Below are positions 35,693 to 44,347 of a DNA stretch of 64,000 nucleotides, piece by piece. The DNA lies in NCBI GenBank assembly GCA_964440935.1, contig CAYTTY010000016.1, forward strand, positions 1-64,000, read 5' to 3'. Each line of letters opens with the position of its first letter. Within the stretch, counting starts at the first letter, position 1. The notes beneath the pieces are model-generated. The model saw nothing but the letters and a program-made list of their open reading frames with translations. It was not told the origin of the DNA and did no database searches. This DNA comes from WJJR01 sp964440935. Lineage in GTDB: Bacteria; Zixibacteria; MSB-5A5; WJJR01. The position numbers and the translations under genes are program-made.

Positions 35693-36445
35693 ATGATTCC
35701 GACGAATTCGACAATCGGCGCGACTGAGCTGAAGCGCCAGTACCAATCATCAATGGTGTCAGCGCTGATCTTGGCGGCGTTGTTTCACCTGTGTCTGGTC
35801 AGTGCGGCATTGATCTGGGATGACGCGTCTGGAGTTCCGGGTCCGCCGCCGGGGACACCGACTGACACCGAAGGACAGATTATTCTGAAACCACTGCCGC
35901 CACCGGCACCGGTCGATGCCGACCTCTTGAAGGATCTGGCGGGAACACTTCCCGCCGAGTTCTCCGCCGGCTCGATTCCGGTTCCGACGCCGGACGAGTT
36001 GGTGTACGCAGAACCGGCGTTTCCCACCAGGGCGGAACTGGCCTCATATAATGCCGGACAATCGCTTCCCGGATTTGGCGAATTCGGTGAACCTGGGGCG
36101 ACCGGCGATGCGTCCCGTTTGGGTGCTGTTGACTACCCACAGCCCGACGAGTTCGTGGTGGTCGATACGATGCCTGTTCTGGTGAAGCTGGTCGAGCCTG
36201 AGTATCCCGAGGTCGCCATCCTCACCAGAGTGGAAGGCGCCGTCTGGGTTCAGGCGTTGGTGGATAGCGACGGTTCGGTGAAGACGGCCAAGGTGCTCAA
36301 GCATTCAGATACCAAGGTAGGATTCGAAGAAGCGGCGGTGGTGGCGGCTTACGAGTGCAAGTATCGCCCCGCATTGCAAAACAACCGTCCGGTACCTGTA
36401 TGGGTCGCGTACAAGGTCCAATTCAAACTGGCAGAGCATCAATAG
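35693..36445 (+). CDS. tonB: TonB protein (second copy)
   Basis: About 250 residues, start ATG 35693 (AGGGGGG five bases upstream; the in-frame ATG at 35669 has none). It is a paralogue of the gene at 34379: TELKRQYQSSM, a membrane helix (ALILAALFHLCLVSAALIW), a Pro-rich spacer and a TonB domain with PEYPEVAILTRVEGAVWVQALVD, then VAYKVQFKL. The spacer is richer in Pro and lacks the acidic runs of the first copy. It may serve a different receptor set. Confidence 0.92.
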   Translation: MIPTNSTIGATELKRQYQSSMVSALILAALFHLCLVSAALIWDDASGVPGPPPGTPTDTEGQIILKPLPPPAPVDADLLKDLAGTLPAEFSAGSIPVPTPDELVYAEPAFPTRAELASYNAGQSLPGFGEFGEPGATGDASRLGAVDYPQPDEFVVVDTMPVLVKLVEPEYPEVAILTRVEGAVWVQALVDSDGSVKTAKVLKHSDTKVGFEEAAVVAAYECKYRPALQNNRPVPVWVAYKVQFKLAEHQ

Positions 36446-36523
36446 CATACAGCGTTCAGCCCGTCCAGACACTGGCACAATCCGGTTGACCCTTCCGGCT
36501 CAAACGCGCTTACTGTACGCGTC

Positions 36524-37249
36524 ATGAGCCCAGGGTCAGCCGGTACGATTTTCAGTCTGCGCCGCGAGATGGTGGAGATCGGCGCGCGTCTGTATGACCG
36601 CGGGCTGATCGTGGCCTCGGAGGGGAATATCTCGGCCCGGCTCCCTGACGGCCGCATCCTCGTGACACCGGCGGGGATGTGCAAAGGGCGGATGAAGCCC
36701 GAGGACCTGGTTGTCGTCGAACGCAGCGGCGATCATGCGCAGGGCACGCACCAGGCGTCGACCGAAGTGAGGATGCATCTGGCGGCGTTAATCGCGCGCG
36801 ACGATGTCCACGCTTGTGTCCACGCGCATCCACCGTACGCCACCGCCTTCGCCGTCGCGGGGATTCCCTTGCTCGATTGTGTGCTGCCCGAAGTGGTCGC
36901 CACGCTCGGATCCATTCCCCTGACCGACTATGCAACACCATCGACACCTGAAGTCGGCGAATCCGTGATGAAGTACATCGAACAATTCGACGCGTTCCTG
37001 CTGAAGAATCACGGTGTGCTCACGCTCGGTTGTGGTCTCGAGTCGGCGTTTCAGAAGATGGAAACGGTCGAACGGTTGGCACAGATTGTGCATCTGGCGC
37101 GGAGTCTGGGAAACGTGGATACGTTATCGTGCCAGGATGTTGAAACGCTGTTCAATCTGACCGGTCGCTTGCATTCACGATTCAGTGGCTCGCAAACGCC
37201 GATCTGTGGCACCTGCCGTATCGGTGATCCAAAACGAACTCACGAATAA
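36524..37249 (+). CDS. Class II aldolase/adducin family protein
   Basis: 241 residues. Zinc ligands are visible as HAHPP and in LKNHGVLTLG, and STEVRMH carries the usual acid near the active site. N-terminal REMVEIGARLYDRGLIVASEGNISARL and LVTPAGMCKGRM fit fuculose-phosphate aldolase-like enzymes. Substrate is unknown. The C-terminus has an extra CGTC motif (SQTPICGTCRIGDP), absent from the standard fold, possibly a metal or disulfide site. The next gene begins 10 bp later. Confidence 0.85.
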   Translation: MSPGSAGTIFSLRREMVEIGARLYDRGLIVASEGNISARLPDGRILVTPAGMCKGRMKPEDLVVVERSGDHAQGTHQASTEVRMHLAALIARDDVHACVHAHPPYATAFAVAGIPLLDCVLPEVVATLGSIPLTDYATPSTPEVGESVMKYIEQFDAFLLKNHGVLTLGCGLESAFQKMETVERLAQIVHLARSLGNVDTLSCQDVETLFNLTGRLHSRFSGSQTPICGTCRIGDPKRTHE

Positions 37250-37258
37250 GACGCCTCG

Positions 37259-38509
37259 ATGCCTATTTCTGACCGCACACCGCTGATCGGACGCATCCAA
37301 CTCGACCGTGCCGACCGTTTGCAGCGGATGCCGGTGGCGTTGGACGCCGACCTGGATCGGATCGCCGCACGGATGCGGCAGCGCGCCGTTGAGGTGTTCG
37401 ATCTATCGCAGCGCATTGCCCCGGCAGCAGTGCCCGAACAGAAAGTGGCGACGGTGCCGGGCGGTGACCCACTCGGACCGGCGGATTCGCACAGCATGTC
37501 GAAGCTGACAGATGCGGTCGCGCGCTGGTATCAGGATCGCTTTGGCGTGCGCTTGAATGCCGATACCGAAGTCGAGCTGGCGCCCAATGCGAGTGTGGCG
37601 GCCGCCTTGATTGCGCTCTCGTTTATCGATGCCGGTGACATGGCGTTGCTTCCCGATCCCGGACCACCGATGTATCGCACCGCTGTGATTCTGGCCGGCG
37701 GCGGGGTCATTCCGTATCCGCTGTTGGAGCGTAACGATTATCTGCCGAACCTCTCGGCAATGGAGAATGGTTTGGCGGGGCGCTTGCGATTGTTGGTCGT
37801 GAACTATCCAAATGATCCGACGACGGCGATGAGCGATCTCAACGAATTCTCCGAGATCGCGACGTTTGGACGCAAGAACAACATCATTGTCTTATCCAAT
37901 GCGTCATTTGCTCAGGCCACCTCCAACTCTCAACGCCCGCACAGTTTACTCGAAGTGCGTGGTGCGCGCGGTAGTGTTGTGGAGTTGCTTCCGTTCGATG
38001 ATGCCTTTGGTATGCCGGAGTTACCGTTGACGGCGGTCGCCGGCAACCGCGATGTGATTGCGGCGTTGCGATTCATGCTCGATGTGGCCGGTTTGCAACC
38101 GTCGGCGCGTCAAGTCATGGCGGCGGCGGCGGTGTTGGAGCATGCCCAGGACATGTGTTTGGCTCGCATGAACCGGTTACAGGAATCGCGCAGGATCATT
38201 AGTGATGCGTTGTCGAAGTTGTCCTGGCGCGTCCGGTCATCGGCGACCACTCCCTTCATTTGGGCGGCTGTGCCGACGGCGATGGATATGAATGCGTTGT
38301 GTCGACGATTACTGCGTCGCACCGGTATCAGAGTGAAACCGGGCACGGCATTTGGCGAACGTGGTGAGGGATATGTGCGCATCGCCCTCCCCGAAGATAT
38401 CGGCACCGCCAACACGGTCGCCAAACGTCTCGGCAGCCATGCACGGTTGTACCAACGCCGGATCCCACGTGGCCGTCGCACGCGGCGCAAGCGCCAATCC
38501 GACAACTAG
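37259..38509 (+). CDS. Aminotransferase-fold protein lacking PLP-binding residues (probable pseudoenzyme)
   Basis: 416 residues with the fold-type I aminotransferase pattern: NYPNDPTTAM, then the segment where PLP aminotransferases have D-x-A-Y, here N214-A-S-F217, then ELLPFDDAFGM where the family has S-x-S-K-T-F, so D248 replaces the Schiff-base lysine. C-terminal GTAFGERGEGYVRIAL keeps the substrate-carboxylate arginine. The closest remembered relatives are LL-diaminopimelate/alanine-type aminotransferases. Loss of the lysine, the pyridine aspartate and the tyrosine together suggests a non-catalytic binding or regulatory role; this needs an alignment. Confidence 0.75.
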   Translation: MPISDRTPLIGRIQLDRADRLQRMPVALDADLDRIAARMRQRAVEVFDLSQRIAPAAVPEQKVATVPGGDPLGPADSHSMSKLTDAVARWYQDRFGVRLNADTEVELAPNASVAAALIALSFIDAGDMALLPDPGPPMYRTAVILAGGGVIPYPLLERNDYLPNLSAMENGLAGRLRLLVVNYPNDPTTAMSDLNEFSEIATFGRKNNIIVLSNASFAQATSNSQRPHSLLEVRGARGSVVELLPFDDAFGMPELPLTAVAGNRDVIAALRFMLDVAGLQPSARQVMAAAAVLEHAQDMCLARMNRLQESRRIISDALSKLSWRVRSSATTPFIWAAVPTAMDMNALCRRLLRRTGIRVKPGTAFGERGEGYVRIALPEDIGTANTVAKRLGSHARLYQRRIPRGRRTRRKRQSDN

Positions 38510-38548
38510 CGATCACGTCCCGTCAACCCGCCGGAGGACACTCCCATC

Positions 38549-38926
38549 ATGGCCAAGATTCGCTTGCAGAATATGATGTTTTACGGATATCACGGTGTAT
38601 CCAAAGCCGAGCGGGAAACCGGCCGTCGTTTTGAAGTCGACTGCGAACTCGACGTCAATATTGCATCGGCTGCAACCAGCGACAAGCTCGAAGAAACGGT
38701 CAACTACACGGCCGTCTATGATCTGATTGAACACATTGTGCAAGTACGGAAGTTTAACCTGCTCGAGTCGGTTGCCGTGCGCATCGCACACGATATTATC
38801 GAGCGCTTTCATGTCGGCCGGGTCATTGTACGTGTGCGCAAACGCATCCCGCCGATTCCCGGCAATCTTGATTGCATCGAAGTGGAGTACGATTCAGCAA
38901 CCGACGGGGCCAAGTCCAGTACCTAG
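38549..38926 (+). CDS. folB: Dihydroneopterin aldolase
   Basis: 125 residues. Motifs IRLQNMMFYGYHGVSKAERETGRRFEVD, a central NYTAVYDLIEHIV and VRVRKRIPPIPG fit FolB, which releases glycolaldehyde to give 6-hydroxymethyl-dihydropterin. The next gene in the pathway, folK, overlaps its 3' end. Confidence 0.95.
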   Translation: MAKIRLQNMMFYGYHGVSKAERETGRRFEVDCELDVNIASAATSDKLEETVNYTAVYDLIEHIVQVRKFNLLESVAVRIAHDIIERFHVGRVIVRVRKRIPPIPGNLDCIEVEYDSATDGAKSST

Positions 38927-39483
38927 CATCGACCGGTTGGGAGGAGACCACGACACCGGAGCAAGCCTCACATCATCATGTCATTATCGGTTTAGGCTCA
39001 AATCAAGGCGACCGGTTGGCGCTCATGGCCGAAGCCGTACGGCGGTTGTTGAAGACAGTTGTCAGCGGGTCACTGCGTTCGTCTCGTGTCTACGAGACCA
39101 AGCCGATTGGCCCGACGGGAGATGATCCGTTCCTGAACGCGGCCATCGAATTCCATACCGATTGGCGGGCGGAAGATCTGTTTCGTTTCATGCAGACGGT
39201 CGAATCGGATCTCGGGCGGCGGGCACCGCGATCGGGGCCCCGGACGATTGATCTCGATGTATTGTTCTATGATGATCACGTTCAGAAGACGGACTTTCTG
39301 GAGATCCCCCACCCGCGCCTACATGAACGCGACTTCGTGTTGCGTCCCTTAGCCGATCTGGCCTCTGATTTGATCCATCCCATCTTGAAACGTTCAATTC
39401 GCGATCTTCTTGATGACATCACCGGCGAGTCATGCATTATTGGCGTGTTCGCGCCGCACATCCCCGGACCGGATGAGCCATGA
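38872..39483 (+). CDS. folK: 2-amino-4-hydroxy-6-hydroxymethyldihydropteridine pyrophosphokinase
   Basis: HPPK signature: HVIIGLGSNQGDRLALM, KPIGPTGDDPFLNAAIEF, then GPRTIDLDVLFYDD and IPHPRLHERDFVLRPL. The gene makes the pyrophosphate used by FolP. The coding frame is clear only from about 38947; no ATG, GTG or in-frame TTG lies between there and the HPPK motif. The only standard start is TTG 38872, inside folB and without a ribosome site, while a strong GGGAGGAG sits at 38939-38946. A non-standard start codon near 38947-38953 is therefore possible. The stop overlaps the next gene as ATGA. Confidence 0.9.
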   Translation: MHRSGVRFSNRRGQVQYLASTGWEETTTPEQASHHHVIIGLGSNQGDRLALMAEAVRRLLKTVVSGSLRSSRVYETKPIGPTGDDPFLNAAIEFHTDWRAEDLFRFMQTVESDLGRRAPRSGPRTIDLDVLFYDDHVQKTDFLEIPHPRLHERDFVLRPLADLASDLIHPILKRSIRDLLDDITGESCIIGVFAPHIPGPDEP

Positions 39484-40130
39484 CAGTGACTGCGAATGAC
39501 AAGAGACTGATTGCCGTTGAAGGCTTGCCCGGTTCCGGGCATACTGATTTTGTCCGCTGGGCCGCCGAACAGCCCGACTGGTTTCCGGAAGTGGAGGCCG
39601 ATCTGGGTGTTCTGCCACCGATTGAGCGGAGCCCGTTATCGCATGTCCTGCAACGACTTGTCAGTCGATTCGAGGCTCAGCAAGCACGTCTCAGCACCGA
39701 CCTGTTCCGGCGCTGCGTGATCACCGACTTCACGTTCGGTACGCACCGGCTGTGGGCGGAGTCCCTGCTCAACCAGCAGGAATTGGAACTCTATCAGCGG
39801 GTGGCCGGAGTGATGATTCCCGCGAGCATTACGCCGGATCTGGTTGTGTACGTCCAGGCCCCGGTGCGCGATGTGGTGCAGACGTTGCGCGATGCGCACC
39901 CGTCGGTCGACCCCGACATCTGGAATCAACTCTGCCTGGCCTACGACAGCCATTTCTTTGCTTACGACGACTCACCCGTACTGGTGGTGCGACGTGATGA
40001 AGCCGGTGCCTTCCATGGGATTGGGACGAAAGAACATCTTTGGGACAAAGTTCTCTCGTATCAGGGTGGCAAAACGTACTTCATGGGAGAGTCCGGTCTC
40101 TGGGACGGCGGTTCGCCGGCCGGGGATTGA
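39480..40130 (+). CDS. Deoxynucleoside kinase-like protein with altered P-loop
   Basis: 216 residues in the deoxynucleoside kinase fold (IAVEGLPGSGHTDF near the N-terminus; ITDFTFGTHRLWAESLL; LVVYVQAP). The P-loop lysine is replaced: GLPGSGHT has H21 where GxxxxGKT is expected. The position and order folK-dNK-panB are a known string in FCB-type genomes, which supports homology. Loss of the lysine makes nucleotide phosphorylation unlikely. The gene may encode a regulatory relative; it looks intact in length. Confidence 0.8.
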   Translation: MTVTANDKRLIAVEGLPGSGHTDFVRWAAEQPDWFPEVEADLGVLPPIERSPLSHVLQRLVSRFEAQQARLSTDLFRRCVITDFTFGTHRLWAESLLNQQELELYQRVAGVMIPASITPDLVVYVQAPVRDVVQTLRDAHPSVDPDIWNQLCLAYDSHFFAYDDSPVLVVRRDEAGAFHGIGTKEHLWDKVLSYQGGKTYFMGESGLWDGGSPAGD

Positions 40131-40247
40131 GACGTCAGTTGACACTTACCCTTAGTCCATCCGAATCAAGCTATGTCATCACATCCAGCTCCAGCCGTTA
40201 AGCATGACCGTCCGAAAGACCAAGCCAAACCGCCGAGGAGACGTCCT

Positions 40248-41036
40248 GTGACGGTCACCGGCTTGCTGGAGATGAAGCGAGCGGGTCAGAAGATCGCGAT
40301 GCTGACCGCTTACGACTACTACACCGCACGGATGCTGGATGAGTGCGGCATTGAAGGAATTTTGGTTGGCGATTCGGCGAACATGGTGTTCTATGGCGAG
40401 CCGAACACGCTCTCCATCACGGTCGATCAGATGATTTATCACACCCGTGCAGTGTCGCACGCGGTGCGCTCGGCACTGGTGATTGCGGACATGCCGTTTA
40501 TGTCCTACCAGGTCAATGCCGAGGATGCGTTGCGCAATGCCGGGCGGTTTCTCAAGGAAGCCGGCGCCACGGCGGTGAAGGTCGAAGGCGGACTAAACTT
40601 GGTCCCGACCGTAAAGCGTCTGATTGAAGCCGGCATTCCGGTGATGAGCCATATCGGTTTGGTGCCGCAGTCGATCCATCGGCTCGGTGGTTACGGTGTG
40701 CGCGGGCGTGACGAGAAGGAACGCACGTACCTGCTGGAATCGGCACAGGCCATGGCCGAAGCGGGAAGTTTTGCGATCGTGCTCGAAGCGATCCGCAGTG
40801 AATTGGCGCGTGAGATCACACAGTCGATTCCAATTCCCACCATCGGCATCGGTGCCGGAGCTGATTGTGATGGACAGATTCTGGTCAGCAATGACATGCT
40901 CGGTTCGTTCGAAGATTTTCAACCGAAGTTCGTGCGCCGTTATGCGAATGTCGCCGACGTGATGCGTAAGGCGTTTATGCAGTATCGTGACGATGTTCGT
41001 AACGGTGAGTTTCCCTCCGATAAAGAAGGGTATTAG
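40248..41036 (+). CDS. panB: 3-methyl-2-oxobutanoate hydroxymethyltransferase
   Basis: About 262 residues from GTG 40248, which follows GAGGAG by seven bases; an in-frame ATG 40173 would add a basic 25-residue tail and has no ribosome site. TIM-barrel motifs LTAYDYYTARMLDECGIEGILVGDS, VEGG, MSHIGLVPQS and PTIGIGAG are standard PanB. It makes ketopantoate, the first committed step to pantothenate, and is followed by panC and panD within 1.7 kb. Confidence 0.95.
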   Translation: MTVTGLLEMKRAGQKIAMLTAYDYYTARMLDECGIEGILVGDSANMVFYGEPNTLSITVDQMIYHTRAVSHAVRSALVIADMPFMSYQVNAEDALRNAGRFLKEAGATAVKVEGGLNLVPTVKRLIEAGIPVMSHIGLVPQSIHRLGGYGVRGRDEKERTYLLESAQAMAEAGSFAIVLEAIRSELAREITQSIPIPTIGIGAGADCDGQILVSNDMLGSFEDFQPKFVRRYANVADVMRKAFMQYRDDVRNGEFPSDKEGY

Positions 41037-41039
41037 TTC

Positions 41040-41477
41040 TTGGCTGCACCACCTCCCGCACCACCGATTAACCGTGTCCTCGAAACGTGTGTGTATTGCG
41101 ACGATTTGGATGCGGCGGAAGCATTCTACGGTGGGATTTTGGGATTGAAGCGGTTTTGGCGTCGTGATGACCGCGACTTGTTTTTCGCGGTCGGCGATAC
41201 GGTGCTGCTGGTCTTCGTTTCCGCGACGACTAAAGAAGGCGGCACACTACCACCGCACGGGGCAGACGGTGACACGCATTTCGCGCTTCAGATCAATCCC
41301 GATCAGTATGATCCCTGGCGCGATCATTTGCAGCGCCATGGCATTGCCATCGAGCAAAAGCACCAGTGGCCGAATCATGGAGCACGGTCGATTTACTTTC
41401 GCGATCCGTGCGGCAATCTCGTTGAATTGATCACCCGACCGGCGTGGGAGAAGCACTTCACGTCAACGGCCTCCTAA
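41040..41477 (+). CDS. VOC (glyoxalase/bleomycin-resistance) family protein
   Basis: 145 residues, start TTG 41040, three bases after panB. RVLETCVYCDDLDAAEAFYGGILGLKRF, HFALQI and RSIYFRDPCGNLVELITRP show the paired beta-alpha-beta VOC fold; a metal-ligand glutamate in NLVELI and a histidine in HFALQI are kept. Substrate is unknown. It sits between panB and panC. Confidence 0.85.
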   Translation: MAAPPPAPPINRVLETCVYCDDLDAAEAFYGGILGLKRFWRRDDRDLFFAVGDTVLLVFVSATTKEGGTLPPHGADGDTHFALQINPDQYDPWRDHLQRHGIAIEQKHQWPNHGARSIYFRDPCGNLVELITRPAWEKHFTSTAS

Positions 41478-41478
41478 A

Positions 41479-42339
41479 ATGCACCGCGTCAAGACCGTCA
41501 CGGCCCTGCGCCGTCATGTCCGCTCGTGGCGTGCGAGTGGGGAGATGGTTGCCTTTGTGCCGACGATGGGTGCGCTCCACATTGGGCATGAGAAACTGAT
41601 CGAACGGGCGCGGAAGCTGGGAGACCGGACGGTTGTCTCGATCTTTGTGAATCCCAAACAGTTTGGCGAAGGGGAAGATTTCGCGGCCTACCCGCGCGCC
41701 CTATCGTCTGACCTGGCGGTGTGCCGTGACCGCGAGGTCGATCTGGTCTTCACACCGGAGCCCAAGACGGTCTATCCCGAGGGTTTCGTCACGACTGTTC
41801 ATGTCGGGCCGTTGGGACACCGATGGGAAGGGGCCGCACGGCCGGGCCATTTCGATGGTGTCGCAAGTGTTGTCCTGAAGCTGTTCAATATGGTCGAGCC
41901 CGATCTGGCTGTTTTCGGGCAGAAAGACTACCAGCAACTGCTGATTGTCCGCCGGATGGTGCGCGACCTGAATATTCCTGTCAGGATTGTAATGGCCCCG
42001 ACCGTGCGAGAGCGCGGCGGGCTTGCTGTCTCGTCACGGAATGTCTATCTTGACGCGCCGTCGCGGGACGCAGCCCAATCGCTTTACCGTGCTCTGCTCT
42101 GGGCGAGGGACGAGATTACTGGTTCGGGAACATCGTTGCGGAAGCTGCGCAATGGCGTAAGCCGGATGGTGGAGGCCAATGGGATCTTTACCCTGGACTA
42201 TGTCGGTTTCTGTGACCGTGACACGTTGAAGGAGAAGGACCCGGTCACGCCGCCATTGGTAATCATCATCGCAGCCATCTGCAACGCTCCCGGAAAGGCC
42301 CAAGGCCGGCGATTCATCGACAATATCCTCGTACCATAG
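41479..42339 (+). CDS. panC: Pantothenate synthetase
   Basis: 286 residues. HIGH motif in VPTMGALHIGHEKLIE, SIFVNPKQFGEGEDF, YPRAL, VFGQKDYQQL and a KLFNM segment all agree with PanC, which joins pantoate and beta-alanine. The final part (GRRFIDNILVP) is typical. The stop is followed closely by panD. Confidence 0.96.
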   Translation: MHRVKTVTALRRHVRSWRASGEMVAFVPTMGALHIGHEKLIERARKLGDRTVVSIFVNPKQFGEGEDFAAYPRALSSDLAVCRDREVDLVFTPEPKTVYPEGFVTTVHVGPLGHRWEGAARPGHFDGVASVVLKLFNMVEPDLAVFGQKDYQQLLIVRRMVRDLNIPVRIVMAPTVRERGGLAVSSRNVYLDAPSRDAAQSLYRALLWARDEITGSGTSLRKLRNGVSRMVEANGIFTLDYVGFCDRDTLKEKDPVTPPLVIIIAAICNAPGKAQGRRFIDNILVP

Positions 42340-42369
42340 TCTGAGCAAAACTCACGTATCACTGTACTC

Positions 42370-42714
42370 ATGCTAATTCAAGTCTGCCGAGCGAAAATCC
42401 ACCGTGTGCGCGTGACCGACGCCAACCTCAATTATGAGGGGTCTGTCTCGATCAGCACCGATCTGCTGGCGGCCTCCGGGATTCGCCCGTTCGAGCGGGT
42501 CCAGGTGGTTAATGTTAACAACGGCAGCCGGTTGGAGACCTATGTGATCGAAGGTGAGCCGGGTGAAGTCTGCCTCAACGGCCCGGCTGCACGCATGGGG
42601 CAAACGGGGGACATTATCATCATTATCGCCTACGGCTCGCTCGATCTCGAAGAGGCGGGTTCGTTCCAGCCGGTCATCGTCCAAGTCGACGAATCCAACC
42701 GGCCACGTTCATAA
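42370..42714 (+). CDS. panD: Aspartate 1-decarboxylase
   Basis: 114 residues. The self-cleavage site is G24-S25 in NYEGSVSI; Lys9, Arg-rich start (CRAKIHR) and LNGPAARMGQTGDIIIIIAYG are conserved. The serine becomes the pyruvoyl cofactor for beta-alanine synthesis. A complete pantothenate set (panB, panC, panD) is thus present. Confidence 0.96.
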   Translation: MLIQVCRAKIHRVRVTDANLNYEGSVSISTDLLAASGIRPFERVQVVNVNNGSRLETYVIEGEPGEVCLNGPAARMGQTGDIIIIIAYGSLDLEEAGSFQPVIVQVDESNRPRS

Positions 42715-42746
42715 GCGGTACCTCTGGGTTTTCTGACCTGTATCCA

Positions 42747-43529
42747 ATGCCGGATAGCTCTCAATCTCGAACAGTCGATCTCCGCGACACCATCGCGGTC
42801 GTCTTGGCCGCCGGGCTTGGCAAGCGCATGCGCGGCCAAATGCCAAAGGTGCTGTCTGAACTGCGGGGAAAGCCGCTGGTACAGTGGGTGATCGAGGCCA
42901 TCCATTCTGCTGGCATCAAACGGATTATCGTGGTGATCGGTCACAAAGGGGAATTGGTGCAGGGGGCACTGGCTGGCGAAGATGTCGAGTTTGTCTGGCA
43001 GCACGAGTTGCTCGGAACCGCGCACGCTGTGATGCAGGCACGATCTCAACTGGAAGGGCACTCTGGCGAGGTAATCGTGTTTCTCGGCGATGTGCCTTTG
43101 ATTCAAACCGAGACTATTTATCAAGTTGTTGTATTGCATAGGGATAAGAGCGCTGCGGCGACCATTCTCAGCGCCGATCTGCCCGATCCGTCAGGGTATG
43201 GACGGATCGTCAGGCAAGCTGATGGCATGGTCGAGCGTATTGTCGAGGATCGGGATGCCGATGACAAGGTTAAGGCAATCAAAGAGATAAACTCCGGTCT
43301 CATCTGCTTTTCGACACCCGCATTGCTTTCGGCACTGGACGAGGTGTCAAATGATAACGCCCAGGGCGAATATTATCTTACCGATGTCGCGGAGATCTTT
43401 CGGGCACGGGAGCTTCCGGTCGCGGCTTGGAAGGCCGATAATCCAATTGAGATCGCGGGTGTGAATTCGCCCGAGCAATTGGCGGCACTGGAGGACGCTG
43501 CCGTGTGTCGGGAAACGCCCGGCCAATGA
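42747..43529 (+). CDS. GlmU-like nucleotidyltransferase without acetyltransferase domain
   Basis: 260 residues. VVLAAGLGKRMRGQMPKVL, LGTAHAVMQA, FLGDVPLI, GYGRIVR, EINSGLICF and NDNAQGEYYLTDV match the GlmU uridyltransferase half. The left-handed beta-helix acetyltransferase half is absent, so only UDP-GlcNAc formation from GlcNAc-1-P (or a related sugar-1-phosphate) is expected; the acetyltransferase step must come from another gene. The 233 bp after it show no gene. Confidence 0.88.
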   Translation: MPDSSQSRTVDLRDTIAVVLAAGLGKRMRGQMPKVLSELRGKPLVQWVIEAIHSAGIKRIIVVIGHKGELVQGALAGEDVEFVWQHELLGTAHAVMQARSQLEGHSGEVIVFLGDVPLIQTETIYQVVVLHRDKSAAATILSADLPDPSGYGRIVRQADGMVERIVEDRDADDKVKAIKEINSGLICFSTPALLSALDEVSNDNAQGEYYLTDVAEIFRARELPVAAWKADNPIEIAGVNSPEQLAALEDAAVCRETPGQ

Positions 43530-43762
43530 TCAAAACCCGTCTGGTGCCAGGAACGCGAGGGGTCCAACGTGGGTTTAAGGTATTGTTCGGTATAGCCGTT
43601 AGGCCCGAGTCAGGAATCGTGACGGGTGGGCTTCAGCCAACGGTCAAAGCGGTCGATTTGGCTTGACAGAGTCGAGGTTAGAGAGGAAACTTACATGCGG
43701 TGGGGGCACGGAATTACTCACCGTAAGGCAATCGCCGGATAGCGACATCTGAGAGTGACGAC

Positions 43763-44275
43763 ATGAAGTTTGCGCGAGTTATCGTTGTGGTGGCTGTATT
43801 ACTGGCGGGATCGCCGGCATTCGGCCAGGAGGCGATCAACAAGGAACCGTTGCCGAGTTTCACGGGCGCGGCCCGTGCCACCGATCTGTCAACACCGGCC
43901 AGCAGTGTCGGATTTTCGCTATTGGATCCGTCGCGCCTGCGTATCAGTCATTCGTACTCGATGTCCTACATGAGTGGATCGGGATATTCGAGTTCCGTTG
44001 GGCTGTACATGAGCACCTTAGAGTATCAATTTGCCAAACCGTTGTCGATCCGCGTGGGCTTGGGGTACTTGCACCAGCCGTTGGGATTCACGGGTGTTTC
44101 AGGACCGGACGGTGCGTTTTTGCCCAGTGTCCGGCTCGACTGGCGGCCGACCGATAACATGCGTTTCATCATCGATTATCGCACACTCCCGACATCCTTG
44201 GATCCAAACTACGGGTACGGCTACGGATATCGGTCGCCGTACTATCGCAGCACGAATCCATTGTGGGACTGGTAA
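43763..44275 (+). CDS. Secreted beta-rich protein of unknown function
   Basis: 170 residues with signal peptide VIVVVAVLLAGSPAFGQ. The mature part has alternating-residue strands (SHSYSMSYMSGSGYSSSVGLYMSTLEY, SIRVGLGYL, VRLDWRPTDN, MRFIIDYRTL) like a small outer-membrane barrel, and a tyrosine/glycine-rich tail ending NPLWDW. No family is recognised. Confidence 0.7.
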   Translation: MKFARVIVVVAVLLAGSPAFGQEAINKEPLPSFTGAARATDLSTPASSVGFSLLDPSRLRISHSYSMSYMSGSGYSSSVGLYMSTLEYQFAKPLSIRVGLGYLHQPLGFTGVSGPDGAFLPSVRLDWRPTDNMRFIIDYRTLPTSLDPNYGYGYGYRSPYYRSTNPLWDW

Positions 44276-44347
44276 ACCGAACACGCGACCAAGAACGAGG
44301 GGTTTGTTGACCGAACCTGAACGCTTGGTGCATTCCGAACAGAGACT

